In this document: positions 55,778 through 62,719 of the stretch, piece after piece
How positions within the stretch are numbered: position 1 is the first letter of the stretch
Layout: every line of letters begins with the position of its first letter
Assembly: GCA_033856275.1 (NCBI GenBank)
Contig: JAWVFJ010000044.1
Location: forward strand, 1 to 62,719
Source: VRUE01 sp033856275
GTDB lineage: Bacteria > Actinomycetota > Thermoleophilia > Solirubrobacterales > 70-9
Reading direction: 5' to 3'
DNA: 62,719 nt
Translations under genes and position numbers: made by a program
The notes under the pieces: model-generated
Databases searched by the model: none
The model's input: the letters and a program-made list of their open reading frames with translations, nothing else
Told to the model about the DNA's origin: nothing

Positions 55778-56193
55778 GTCGCAAAACCTTCATCGTTTTC
55801 GGGTTGCTGGTCGTTTTCCTCGCGGTCCTGATCCCCTGGCTCGCCTTCCGCTCGGATGGCGACGCCGCACGGGGCGCGCAGGACGTGCCCGCGGACCTCA
55901 AGTCCGGGCAGAGCCTCTTCCAGACCAACTGCGGCACCTGCCACACGCTGTACGCGGCGGGGACCGACGGTAACTACGGGCCCGACCTCGACGAACTGCT
56001 GGCGCCCACCGGCCCGCCGGAAGGCTCCGGCGCTGCCGCGACGATCAAAGCGACCGAAGGGCGCGTCCTCAACGCAGTCGAAAAGGGCGTCGACAGCAGC
56101 ACCACCCCCGGGCGGATGCCGGGCGGCATCCTCAACAAAGAGCAGGCAAAGGAAGTCGCCGAATTCGTCGCCCACACCGCCGGAGAGGGATAG
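55774..56193 (+). CDS. Membrane-anchored cytochrome c, single haem
   Basis: A 139-residue protein with an N-terminal membrane anchor (about residues 5-26, FIVFGLLVVFLAVLIPWLAF) and a class-I cytochrome c domain outside. The haem-binding motif is CGTCH (in QTNCGTCHTLYAAG) and the distal Met ligand is probably the one in GRMPGGIL. It would carry electrons at the outer face of the membrane. It is translationally coupled to nth, an unlikely functional partner, so the pairing is probably positional. Confidence 0.88.
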   Translation: MSRKTFIVFGLLVVFLAVLIPWLAFRSDGDAARGAQDVPADLKSGQSLFQTNCGTCHTLYAAGTDGNYGPDLDELLAPTGPPEGSGAAATIKATEGRVLNAVEKGVDSSTTPGRMPGGILNKEQAKEVAEFVAHTAGEG

Positions 56194-56198
56194 CGCCC

Positions 56199-56308
56199 GC
56201 CCGCCCCCGGTAGGGGTTCCACTTAACTTTTCGGGAGGACGCGGCCTGTCGGCCTCGCCTCAACTACCCAAAAAAGTACAAGACGTTCCGCCCCTACCGG
56301 GGACGGGC
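56199..56308. repeat. Long hairpin between convergent genes (hairpin E)
   Basis: Arms 56199-56216 and 56291-56308 pair at 17 of 18 positions around CCCCGGTAGGGG. Inside, ACTTTT...AAAAAAGT and GGCC-TGTC-GGCC allow further folding. It occupies nearly the whole gap between cytochrome c and the convergent secreted EEP gene. Unlike hairpins A-D it lacks the GTGCC arm and the GAC-ACTCAA motif, so it is a functional analogue rather than a clear family member. The internal A6 and CTTTT runs could act as terminator tracts. Confidence 0.7.
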
Positions 56309-56324
56309 TCTATGTCAGCTTGTT

Positions 56325-57560
56325 TTAGTTGGCGAAGCGCAGGGCGCTGAAGAGGCCGGCGTGGTCTGAGTCCCAGAAGCCGTTGACCGGCAGCAGGCCA
56401 GTCACGGCCGAGCTCTTCAGGGTGATCTCTTTCGGATCGCGGGTCATTACGTGGTCGACTTGGTGATCGAAGTCCGACGCGCTCCCTCCCGCGCCTGCTT
56501 CCAGCAGGCTCGAGTTGAGGCAGCAGCCGAGCGGTGTGTTGGTGCTGCGCTCGACCATGCCGGCGGCCTGCAGCGTTTCGTAAGCCTGACGGTCGCCAGG
56601 CGCCACGGTGTCGTCGTCCGAGTTGAGGTCGCCGATGAGCACGACCGGTAGGTCGCTGGTCGCCGGGCCACCGGGAGCGACGAGCTCGGCCGCCTGTTTG
56701 GCGCGGATGCTGGGCACCAGCGCCGTCGGGTCGAACGCCTCCAGGTGCGTGTTGACCAAACGGAACGGATGGCTGCCGCGTACCTTCGCGTCGGTGGCCG
56801 TCCAGCCTCGCTTGATCACCAGCGGTTGACCCAGGATCGGGACAGCCAGCAGGTTGGTGAAGTTGCCCGACTGCGGGTTCCACGTCTGCACGCCAGAGTC
56901 GCGACGTTCGATGATCACGTCGCGCATGGTCAGGCGACCGTTGATCTCCGCATTGGAGATCGGCGGTGGACCGTCGCCGGCAACGCCGTTCTCGTCGGCC
57001 GGAGCCTCGAGATCGAACTCGTTCTGACTGACGACGACGCTGTAGAGCGGCGCGCCTTTGCCTTTGTTGAGCTGGCCGAGCAGTTCCTGCAGGTAGTCAT
57101 AGCGGACGGTCGTCGCGCTCGGTTCGGCTGTGAGAACAGGTACGAGGCTGGGCGGGCCGGTGCGCCAAAGCGCGACCTCCTGCAGCCCGACCAAGTCGGG
57201 CTTCTGAGCGATGATCTCGGCCGCCAGACCCTTGGCTCGGGTCGGAAAGGAGTTGGCGGTGACTTCGCGCAGGATTTTGCCGTTGGCGGCAACAAAGGTT
57301 TCAAGGCTGGGTGCACCAATCGCCGGGGCGAGGTCGGCGCCGAGGTAGAGGTTCCGGGTCATGACCCGGACTTCCTTGCCGCGACCACGGCCCGGGCCTT
57401 GGTCTCCCTCGTCGTGGTGGAACTTGCCGTGGCGACTGTGCTCGTGCCCGTGGCGGCTATGTGCCTGGGCTGAGGCGAAGGGATACAGGACGAAGATCAG
57501 CGCCGCTGCAACAACCAATAGAGGCGTAGCGCGGCGAATCGAGAGCTGAGGATGAATCAC
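56325..57560 (-). CDS. Secreted endonuclease/exonuclease/phosphatase-family protein
   Basis: A 411-residue exported EEP-fold protein. Signal peptide to about residue 32 (ASAQA), then a His-rich stretch (HSRHGHEHSRHGKFHHDEGD) likely to bind metal. Catalytic blocks: VMTRNLYLGAD, LVGLQEVALW (metal Glu), RLVNTHLEAFDP, LIGDLNSDDD and WDSDHAGLF (Asp-His). Extracellular DNase, phosphodiesterase or lipid phosphatase roles are all possible. Two adjacent cysteines occur in LGCCLNSS. Divergent from dnaK across about 200 nt. Confidence 0.88.
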   Translation of the reverse strand: MIHPQLSIRRATPLLVVAAALIFVLYPFASAQAHSRHGHEHSRHGKFHHDEGDQGPGRGRGKEVRVMTRNLYLGADLAPAIGAPSLETFVAANGKILREVTANSFPTRAKGLAAEIIAQKPDLVGLQEVALWRTGPPSLVPVLTAEPSATTVRYDYLQELLGQLNKGKGAPLYSVVVSQNEFDLEAPADENGVAGDGPPPISNAEINGRLTMRDVIIERRDSGVQTWNPQSGNFTNLLAVPILGQPLVIKRGWTATDAKVRGSHPFRLVNTHLEAFDPTALVPSIRAKQAAELVAPGGPATSDLPVVLIGDLNSDDDTVAPGDRQAYETLQAAGMVERSTNTPLGCCLNSSLLEAGAGGSASDFDHQVDHVMTRDPKEITLKSSAVTGLLPVNGFWDSDHAGLFSALRFAN

Positions 57561-57689
57561 ACTGGCTCCTCTTCGTTAGGCGACCGGCCTTCAGACCGGT
57601 CGGTTTATCGTCGAGGCGCCTCCCACTCAGTGATTGCCCAGGTGATCATGCCGCAAACTCCCTGCGTAAGCAAAGGATTTGCATCGGAT

Positions 57690-57718
57690 TCGACATCTGC
57701 CATACTCTCACTTAGATT
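57690..57718 (+). promoter_or_regulatory. dnaK operon promoter (-35 TCGACA, 17-nt spacer, -10 TAGATT)
   Basis: TCGACA (57690-57695) and TAGATT (57713-57718) are separated by exactly 17 nt and fit a housekeeping sigma promoter. Transcription would begin near 57725, leaving a 30-nt leader with GGAGGT. A clear HspR (HAIR) operator of the CTTGAGT-N7-ACTCAAG type was looked for and not found; CTGCC/GGCAG (57698-57702, 57724-57728) flank the -10 box and are the only inverted repeat here. Confidence 0.6.
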
Positions 57719-57756
57719 TTTTAGGCAGAACGAACTAGAGCTGGAGGTACTTGATA

Positions 57757-59655
57757 GTGGGTAAGACGATCGGGATCGATCTGGGCACGACCAACTCCTG
57801 CGTCGCCGTGCTGGAGGGCGGAGAGCCGACCGTACTGGAGAACGCCGAGGGTGGGCGCACGACCCCATCGGTGGTCGCCTTCACCGAGTCCGGCGACCGC
57901 CTCGTCGGCACTGTCGCCAAGCGCCAGGCGGTGATGAATCCCGAGAACACGATCTTCTCGATCAAGCGCTTCATGGGCCGTAAGGAGGCCGAAGTCAAAG
58001 AGGAGGAGACGATCGTTCCCTACAAGGTCGTGGCCGGCCCCAACGGCGACGTCAGGGTCGACGTGCGGGGCAAGCAGTACAGCCCGCCGGAGATCAGCGC
58101 GATGATCCTGCAGAAGCTGAAGGCGGACGCCGAAGCGAAGCTCGGCGAGCCGGTCGACAGCGCCGTGATCACCGTCCCCGCCTACTTCAACGACGACCAG
58201 CGCCAGGCGACCAAGGACGCCGGCAAAATCGCCGGCCTCGAGGTGAAGCGAATCATCAACGAGCCGACCGCTGCCTCGCTCGCATACGGGCTCGACAAGG
58301 AGACGGCGGACCACACGATCCTCGTCTTCGACCTCGGCGGCGGCACCTTCGACGTTTCGGTGCTCGACATCGGCGACGGGGTCTTCGAAGTGAAGGCAAC
58401 CGCCGGCGACAATCACCTCGGCGGTGACAACTGGGACAAGGCGATCGTCGAGTGGCTGGTCGCCGAGTTCAAACGCGACCAGGGCGTCGACCTCGCGGCG
58501 GACAAGAACTCGCTGCAGCGCCTCTACGAGGCGGCGGAGAAGGCGAAGATCGAGCTCTCCTCGGCACAGGAGACGCAGATCAACCTGCCCTTCATCACCG
58601 CGGTCGAGGGTCAGCCCAAGCACCTCGACATGAAACTGAGCCGCTCGAAGCTGAACGAGCTCACTGCCGACCTGCTGGAGCGCATCGTCGGTCCGGTCAA
58701 GCAGGCACTTGGTGACGCCGGGGCCGCGGTCGATCACGTCGTCTTGGTCGGCGGCATGACCCGGATGCCGGCGGTGCGCGAGCGGGTCAAGGAGCTGACC
58801 GGCAAAGAGCCGCATCAGGGCGTCAACCCCGATGAGGTTGTCGCCGTCGGCGCTGCGATCCAGGCCGGCGTGCTGGCCGGCGACGTCAAGGACGTGCTGC
58901 TGCTCGACGTCACCCCCTTGACTCTGGGCATCGAGACCAAAGGCGGCGTGATGACGAAATTGATCGAGCGCAACACGACGATCCCGACCAAGAAGTCGGA
59001 GATCTTCTCGACCGCCGACGACAACCAGCCCTCGGTCGAGATCCACGTGCTGCAGGGCGAGCGCGAGATGGCCAGCGGCAACAAGAGCCTGGGCAAGTTC
59101 CAGCTCACCGGCATCTCGCCGGCACCGCGCGGCATGCCGCAGATCGAGGTCACCTTCGACATCGATCCGAACGGGATCATCCACGTCACCGCCAAAGACC
59201 TGGGCACCGGCAAAGAGCAGAAAATCGAGATCCAGTCGGGCTCCGGGCTCTCCGAGGAGGAGATCCAGAGCATGGTCTCCGACGCCGAGGCCCACGCCGA
59301 GGAGGACCGCAAGCAGCGCGAACTGGCCGAGGCGCGCAACCTCGCCGAGAACGCCGCCTACCAGTCCGAGAAACAGCTCGAGGAGCTGGGCGACAAAGTC
59401 GAGGCCACTGACAAAGAGGCGATCGAGGCGGCGATCAAGGACGTGCGCGAGGCACTCGACTCCGAGAGCGTCGAGGAGATCAACTCGAAGACGGAAGCGT
59501 TGACGGCGGCGTTCCAGAAAGTGTCGGAGCAGATCTATGCGGCGGCGCAGGAGGAGCAGGCGGCGTCAAGCGACGGGGCAGCGGCCGACGGCGACTCCGC
59601 CGATGAGGAGGAGGTCGTTGACGCCGAGGTCGTCGATGAGGGTGATGACAAATGA
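57757..59655 (+). CDS. dnaK: Chaperone protein DnaK (Hsp70)
   Basis: A 632-residue Hsp70. The ATPase domain begins VGKTIGIDLGTTNSCVAVLE, with IINEPTAASLAYG, LVFDLGGGTFDVSVL and VGGMTRMPAV. The substrate domain includes VTPLTLGIE and RNTTIPTKKSE. A Glu/Asp/Ala-rich tail with EEEVVDAEVVDEGDDK ends it. Start GTG 57757 gives GGAGGT at 57743-57748 the right spacing; TTG 57751 would be too close. First gene of dnaK-grpE-dnaJ-hspR-clpB, the standard actinobacterial heat-shock operon. Confidence 0.98.
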   Translation: MGKTIGIDLGTTNSCVAVLEGGEPTVLENAEGGRTTPSVVAFTESGDRLVGTVAKRQAVMNPENTIFSIKRFMGRKEAEVKEEETIVPYKVVAGPNGDVRVDVRGKQYSPPEISAMILQKLKADAEAKLGEPVDSAVITVPAYFNDDQRQATKDAGKIAGLEVKRIINEPTAASLAYGLDKETADHTILVFDLGGGTFDVSVLDIGDGVFEVKATAGDNHLGGDNWDKAIVEWLVAEFKRDQGVDLAADKNSLQRLYEAAEKAKIELSSAQETQINLPFITAVEGQPKHLDMKLSRSKLNELTADLLERIVGPVKQALGDAGAAVDHVVLVGGMTRMPAVRERVKELTGKEPHQGVNPDEVVAVGAAIQAGVLAGDVKDVLLLDVTPLTLGIETKGGVMTKLIERNTTIPTKKSEIFSTADDNQPSVEIHVLQGEREMASGNKSLGKFQLTGISPAPRGMPQIEVTFDIDPNGIIHVTAKDLGTGKEQKIEIQSGSGLSEEEIQSMVSDAEAHAEEDRKQRELAEARNLAENAAYQSEKQLEELGDKVEATDKEAIEAAIKDVREALDSESVEEINSKTEALTAAFQKVSEQIYAAAQEEQAASSDGAAADGDSADEEEVVDAEVVDEGDDK

Positions 59656-60167
59656 GCGAGGAGCCCGCCGCGGAAGTCTCGACCGAGGAGCAGGTCGAGC
59701 AGGATCTGGATGCTCTTCTCGCCGACACTCAGCGGGAGCGGGATGAGTACCTCGATCTCGCTAAGCGGACCAAGGCCGATTTCGAGAACTACCGGAAGCG
59801 GATGGCTTCAGAGGTTCAGGCTGGCGCCGCGCGGGGGAAAGCTGAGGTGATTCGGGAGGTCGTGCCGGTCCTCGACGATTTGGAGCGGGCAATTCAGGCG
59901 GCGGGGTTGGATCCGGAGGGGGACTCGGAGGATGGGCTTTCGCATGGGGTGCTGCTGGTGTTCAGGAGCTTGCGGGACTCGTTGAGTCGGAACGGGGTCG
60001 AGGCTGTGGATCCGAAGGGGGAGAAGTTCGATCCGATGCAGCACGAGGCGCTCTCTACTCGGCCGGCGGAGGGGGTCGAGCCCGGGACGGTCGTCGAGGT
60101 GTTGCAGAAGGGGTACCGGTTGGGGGAGCAGCTGATTCGGCCGGCTCGTGTGGTGGTGGGCGAGTAG
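59652..60167 (+). CDS. grpE: GrpE nucleotide-exchange factor
   Basis: A 171-residue GrpE. The long N-terminal helix is seen as DTQRERDEYLDLAKRTKADF and ENYRKRM; the beta-wing domain holds GVEAVDPKGEKFDPMQHEAL and VVEVLQKGYRLGEQLIRPARV. It releases ADP from DnaK. ATG overlaps the dnaK stop (ATGA). From about 59840 to the end the codons end mostly in G or T rather than C, giving a G-rich coding strand unlike its neighbours. Confidence 0.96.
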   Translation: MSEEPAAEVSTEEQVEQDLDALLADTQRERDEYLDLAKRTKADFENYRKRMASEVQAGAARGKAEVIREVVPVLDDLERAIQAAGLDPEGDSEDGLSHGVLLVFRSLRDSLSRNGVEAVDPKGEKFDPMQHEALSTRPAEGVEPGTVVEVLQKGYRLGEQLIRPARVVVGE

Positions 60168-60170
60168 GGC

Positions 60171-61292
60171 GTGGCTGAGGATCTCTACAAGGTGCTCGGG
60201 GTCCCGAAGGGGGCGTCCGAGGACGAGATCAAGAAAGCGCACCGGAAACTGGCGCGCAAATACCACCCTGACCGCAACCCAGACGATCCGAAGGCCGAGG
60301 AGCGATTCAAGGAGATCCAGGGGGCCTACGACACACTCTCGGATCCTAAGAAGCGCAAGGAGTACGACTCAGGCGGTGGCATGTTCGGTGGCTTCGGCGG
60401 GGGCGGGCCCGGCGGCGCGGGTCCGTTCGGACCGGGTGATCCCGGTCAGGCTGGCGGCTTCGACGTCAGCGACATCTTCTCCAACATCTTTGGCCGCGGC
60501 GGTGGCGGCGGCAGAGCACAGCCGCAACAAGTTCGCGGCCGCGACCTCGAAACCGAGATCAGCCTTAGCTTCGACCAGGCGGTCAACGGCGCCCAGGTCA
60601 GTGTCACCGTGCCCAAGGCCGAACGTTGCCCGACCTGCCATGGCAGCGGCGCCAAACCGGGGACCCGCCCGGTCACCTGCCCGCGCTGCGAAGGCCGCGG
60701 CATCGACGCGCAGAGCCAAGGGTTCTTCTCGATCAGCCAGCCCTGCCCGCAGTGCGGCGGCCAGGGCCAGATCATCGAGGACCCCTGTCCCACCTGCGGC
60801 GGCTCCGGCCTTACACGGCAGACCAAGCGCTACAAGGTGAACATCCCAGCTGGGGTCAAAAACAGTGCTCGGATTCGCCTTGCCGGCAAGGGCGAGGCCG
60901 GCCAGCGCGGCGGCCCACCGGGTGACCTTTTCGTCATCACCCGCGTCGCCGCCTCGCCCGTCTTCAAGCGGCTCGACGGTGGCAACCTCGAGGTGGCGGT
61001 GCCGATCACGATCGTCGAGGCGCTGCGCGGCGCGACGATCGAGGTGCCGACTTTGGGGGGCACGAAGAAGATCAAGGTCGCGGCGGGGACCAAGCACGGC
61101 TCGATTCAGCGATTGCGCGGCGAGGGCGCGCCTAAGCCGCGCGGTCGTGGTAATGGCGATATCCGCTACCGGCTCGAGATCGAGATACCCGAGAAGCTCA
61201 CCGACGAGCAGGAAGCGGCTGCCGAGAAACTGGCGGAGGCCTTCAACGGCACCGATCCGCGCGCGGAGCTGCTGCGGAAGGCGGCGCGGTGA
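60171..61292 (+). CDS. dnaJ: Chaperone protein DnaJ (Hsp40)
   Basis: A 373-residue type-I J protein. J domain residues 3-68 with the HPD motif (RKYHPDRNPDD); Gly/Phe-rich linker to about residue 115; four zinc-finger repeats CPTCHGSG, CPRCEGRG, CPQCGGQG and CPTCGGSG; then the C-terminal substrate-binding domains. It delivers clients to DnaK and stimulates its ATPase. GTG start 3 nt after grpE. Confidence 0.97.
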   Translation: MAEDLYKVLGVPKGASEDEIKKAHRKLARKYHPDRNPDDPKAEERFKEIQGAYDTLSDPKKRKEYDSGGGMFGGFGGGGPGGAGPFGPGDPGQAGGFDVSDIFSNIFGRGGGGGRAQPQQVRGRDLETEISLSFDQAVNGAQVSVTVPKAERCPTCHGSGAKPGTRPVTCPRCEGRGIDAQSQGFFSISQPCPQCGGQGQIIEDPCPTCGGSGLTRQTKRYKVNIPAGVKNSARIRLAGKGEAGQRGGPPGDLFVITRVAASPVFKRLDGGNLEVAVPITIVEALRGATIEVPTLGGTKKIKVAAGTKHGSIQRLRGEGAPKPRGRGNGDIRYRLEIEIPEKLTDEQEAAAEKLAEAFNGTDPRAELLRKAAR

Positions 61293-61657
61293 GCAACGTG
61301 CGACGGGGGAGGATCGAAACGAGGCTCGACGAGGAACGCGGCGTCTTCATGATCTCGGTCGCCGCCGAGCTCGCTCATATGCACCCACAGACGCTGCGGG
61401 TGTACGAGGCGCGGGGGCTGATCCAGCCGAAGCGCTCGCCAAAGAACACCCGGCTCTACTCACAGCGGGACGTCGAGCGTCTGCGCCGTATCCAGCAGAT
61501 GACCTCGGAACAGGGCCTGAACCTGGCAGGGGTCGAGACGGTGCTGGAAATGGAGGAACGGGTAGAGCGGATGCGGGCGGAGCTGGAGCGGATGCGGCGC
61601 CGGGCGGAGAAACTGGAACGCAGGTTTCTGGAAGGAGAAGCCGATGCAACCGGATAG
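61289..61657 (+). CDS. hspR: Heat-shock repressor HspR (MerR family)
   Basis: A 122-residue MerR-type protein. The winged helix at residues 20-75 reads VFMISVAAELAHMHPQTLRV, then YEARGLIQPKRSPKNTRLYS; a coiled coil follows (EERVERMRAELERMRRRAEK). HspR represses the dnaK operon with DnaK as corepressor in actinomycetes. The GTG start overlaps the dnaJ stop (GTGA), and clpB starts inside its 3' end. No obvious HAIR site was found at the operon promoter, so its target sequence here may have diverged. Confidence 0.95.
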   Translation: MSNVRRGRIETRLDEERGVFMISVAAELAHMHPQTLRVYEARGLIQPKRSPKNTRLYSQRDVERLRRIQQMTSEQGLNLAGVETVLEMEERVERMRAELERMRRRAEKLERRFLEGEADATG

Positions 61658-62719
61658 GTTCACCGTCAAGTCCCAAGAAGCGGTTGCGACCGCCCAACAA
61701 CTCGCCTCCTCGGGACGTAATCCCGAGGTCACCCCGGCCCATCTGCTGGTCGCGCTGCTCGACCAGGAGGAGGGGCTGGTCGTGCCGATCCTGCAGAAGC
61801 TCGGCGCCGACGTCGGCGCGATCTCGGCTCGCGCCCGCGAGGCGGTCGAGATGCTGCCGAAGCTGAGTGACGAGGCGGCGGAGACACGGCCGTCCTCGGC
61901 GCTGGTCAAGACACTGCAACGTGCCGAGAAAGAGATGGCGAAGCTCGGCGACGAGTACATATCCACCGAGCACATCCTGCTGGCGATGACCGACTCCGCC
62001 TCCGGCGTCGCCGATCTGCTGCTTGACCGGGGCTCGCTGGAAAAAGCGATCGCCGAGGTGCGCGGCCCGCACAAGGTCACCTCCCCCAATCCCGAGGACA
62101 GCGTGCAGGCGCTGGAGAAATTCGGCCGCGACCTGACCGCCGAGGCAGAGGCGGGAAAACTCGACCCGGTGATCGGGCGCGACGAGGAGATCCGCCGCGT
62201 GATCCAGGTCCTCTCCCGTAGAACGAAGAACAACCCGGTGCTGATCGGCGACCCCGGAGTCGGCAAGACCGCTATCGTCGAGGGGCTCGCGCAGCGGATC
62301 GTCGCCGGCGACGTGCCGGAGAGCCTGCGAGACCGGCGCGTGATCGCGCTCGACATCGGCTCCCTGCTCGCCGGTTCGAAATACCGCGGCGAGTTCGAGG
62401 AACGGCTGAAAGCGGTGCTGACCGAGGTGCAGGAGGCGGCCGGACAAATCGTCCTCTTCCTCGACGAGCTGCATACGATCGTCGGCGCGGGTGCCGCCGA
62501 AGGCGCGGTCGACGCCGCCAACCTGCTCAAGCCGATGCTGGCCCGGGGCGAACTGCGCGCGGTCGGCGCGACCACGCTCGACGAGTACCGCAAGCACATC
62601 GAGAAAGACGCCGCGCTGGAGCGGCGCTTCCAGCCGATACTGGTCGGCGAGCCCGACATCAACGACACAATCGCGATCCTGCGCGGGCTGAAGGAGCGCT
62701 ACGAGGTGCATCACGGCGT
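61644..62719 (+). CDS. clpB: ClpB disaggregase, 5' part (runs off the window)
   Basis: The first 358 codons of the Hsp100 disaggregase; no stop before the window end. MQPDRFTVKSQEAVATAQQL starts the N-terminal Clp repeat domain (about residues 1-145). The first AAA+ domain has LIGDPGVGKT (Walker A), LFLDELHT (Walker B) and GATTLDEYRKH (sensor region). ClpB works with DnaK to rescue aggregated proteins. Start ATG 61644 overlaps the hspR 3' end by 14 nt and has GGAAGGAGAAG just upstream. Confidence 0.96.
   Translation, partial: MQPDRFTVKSQEAVATAQQLASSGRNPEVTPAHLLVALLDQEEGLVVPILQKLGADVGAISARAREAVEMLPKLSDEAAETRPSSALVKTLQRAEKEMAKLGDEYISTEHILLAMTDSASGVADLLLDRGSLEKAIAEVRGPHKVTSPNPEDSVQALEKFGRDLTAEAEAGKLDPVIGRDEEIRRVIQVLSRRTKNNPVLIGDPGVGKTAIVEGLAQRIVAGDVPESLRDRRVIALDIGSLLAGSKYRGEFEERLKAVLTEVQEAAGQIVLFLDELHTIVGAGAAEGAVDAANLLKPMLARGELRAVGATTLDEYRKHIEKDAALERRFQPILVGEPDINDTIAILRGLKERYEVHHG

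Noticed and set aside
57561..57756. HspR (HAIR) or CIRCE operator expected upstream of dnaK
   Set aside because: No CTTGAGT-N7-ACTCAAG or CIRCE-type repeat could be found; only a loose CTGCC/GGCAG pair around the -10 box. A promoter is reported, an operator is not.

Overview
The window is GC-rich with C/G-ending codons and gene-dense. The gene order dnaK-grpE-dnaJ-hspR-clpB, an inositol-3-phosphate synthase next to a CDP-alcohol phosphatidyltransferase, the paralogous TetR regulators, the RTX-type secreted protein and the many apparently leaderless genes all point to an actinomycete. The closest overall feel is the class Thermoleophilia (Solirubrobacterales-like). This placement is inference from gene content, not from a marker search. 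The poly-G/poly-C start of the window may be a contig end. No phage, insertion sequence or CRISPR array was seen.

Layout. 0-0.4 kb: dodecin and a small leaderless partner gene. 0.8-3.8 kb: a regulator made of two fused TetR units, and a secreted RTX calcium-binding protein. 3.9-14.4 kb: an amine/amino-acid catabolic locus (aldehyde dehydrogenase, alanine dehydrogenase, PucR activator, class-III aminotransferase, APC permease, UspA, FAD amine oxidase, enolase-superfamily enzyme). 14.4-18.6 kb: membrane protein, ferritin, two tandem S51 peptidases, glutamate decarboxylase. 18.7-21.3 kb: three tandem TetR paralogues and an ECF sigma factor with an unclear start. 21.4-26.8 kb: methyltransferase, lipoprotein, SGNH hydrolase overlapping an acyltransferase-3/SGNH fusion, small membrane protein, VOC protein, HNH endonuclease. 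27.1-29.6 kb: tRNA-Asp and two secreted enzymes. 29.7-31.5 kb: the decayed remains of an amine oxidase/DUF1365/cyclopropane-fatty-acid-synthase operon. 31.5-42.3 kb: alpha/beta hydrolase, MBL hydrolase, FHA-HTH regulator, FtsH-like protease, MpaB-family protein, a duplicated secreted family, tRNA-Val, two SDRs. 42.2-46.3 kb: argF-lgt-prmC-lysS on the minus strand. 46.3-50.9 kb: EEP-family protein, histone/phasin-like protein, RNA methyltransferase, LLM flavoprotein, uracil-DNA-glycosylase-like protein. 50.9-55.0 kb: a phosphatidylinositol-type operon (PAP2/Aur1-like, phosphatidyltransferase, Ino1, a glycosyltransferase-half/PHP fusion). 55.1-57.6 kb: nth, cytochrome c, secreted EEP protein. 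57.7-62.7 kb: the heat-shock chaperone operon, running off the window in clpB.

How parts work together. In the amine locus the permease would import the substrate, the aminotransferase and/or FAD oxidase would deaminate it, the aldehyde dehydrogenase would oxidise the aldehyde, and alanine dehydrogenase would recycle alanine to pyruvate. The inositol operon contains the enzymes to make inositol phosphate and attach it to CDP-diacylglycerol, together with two candidate phosphatase or transferase partners. Many genes carry a TAnnnT box 6-10 nt before the start codon and no ribosome-binding site, the signature of leaderless mRNAs.

Convergent gene ends mostly fall into two kinds. Some share exactly 4 nt through overlapping stop codons. 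Others are separated by about 90-130 nt that holds a long nested hairpin. Three of these hairpins plus a degenerate fourth share an internal motif and may be a dispersed palindromic repeat family. Other notable structure: a palindrome inside a coding sequence, a four-site inverted-repeat array before the FHA-HTH gene, and a shared 18-bp motif before two TetR genes.
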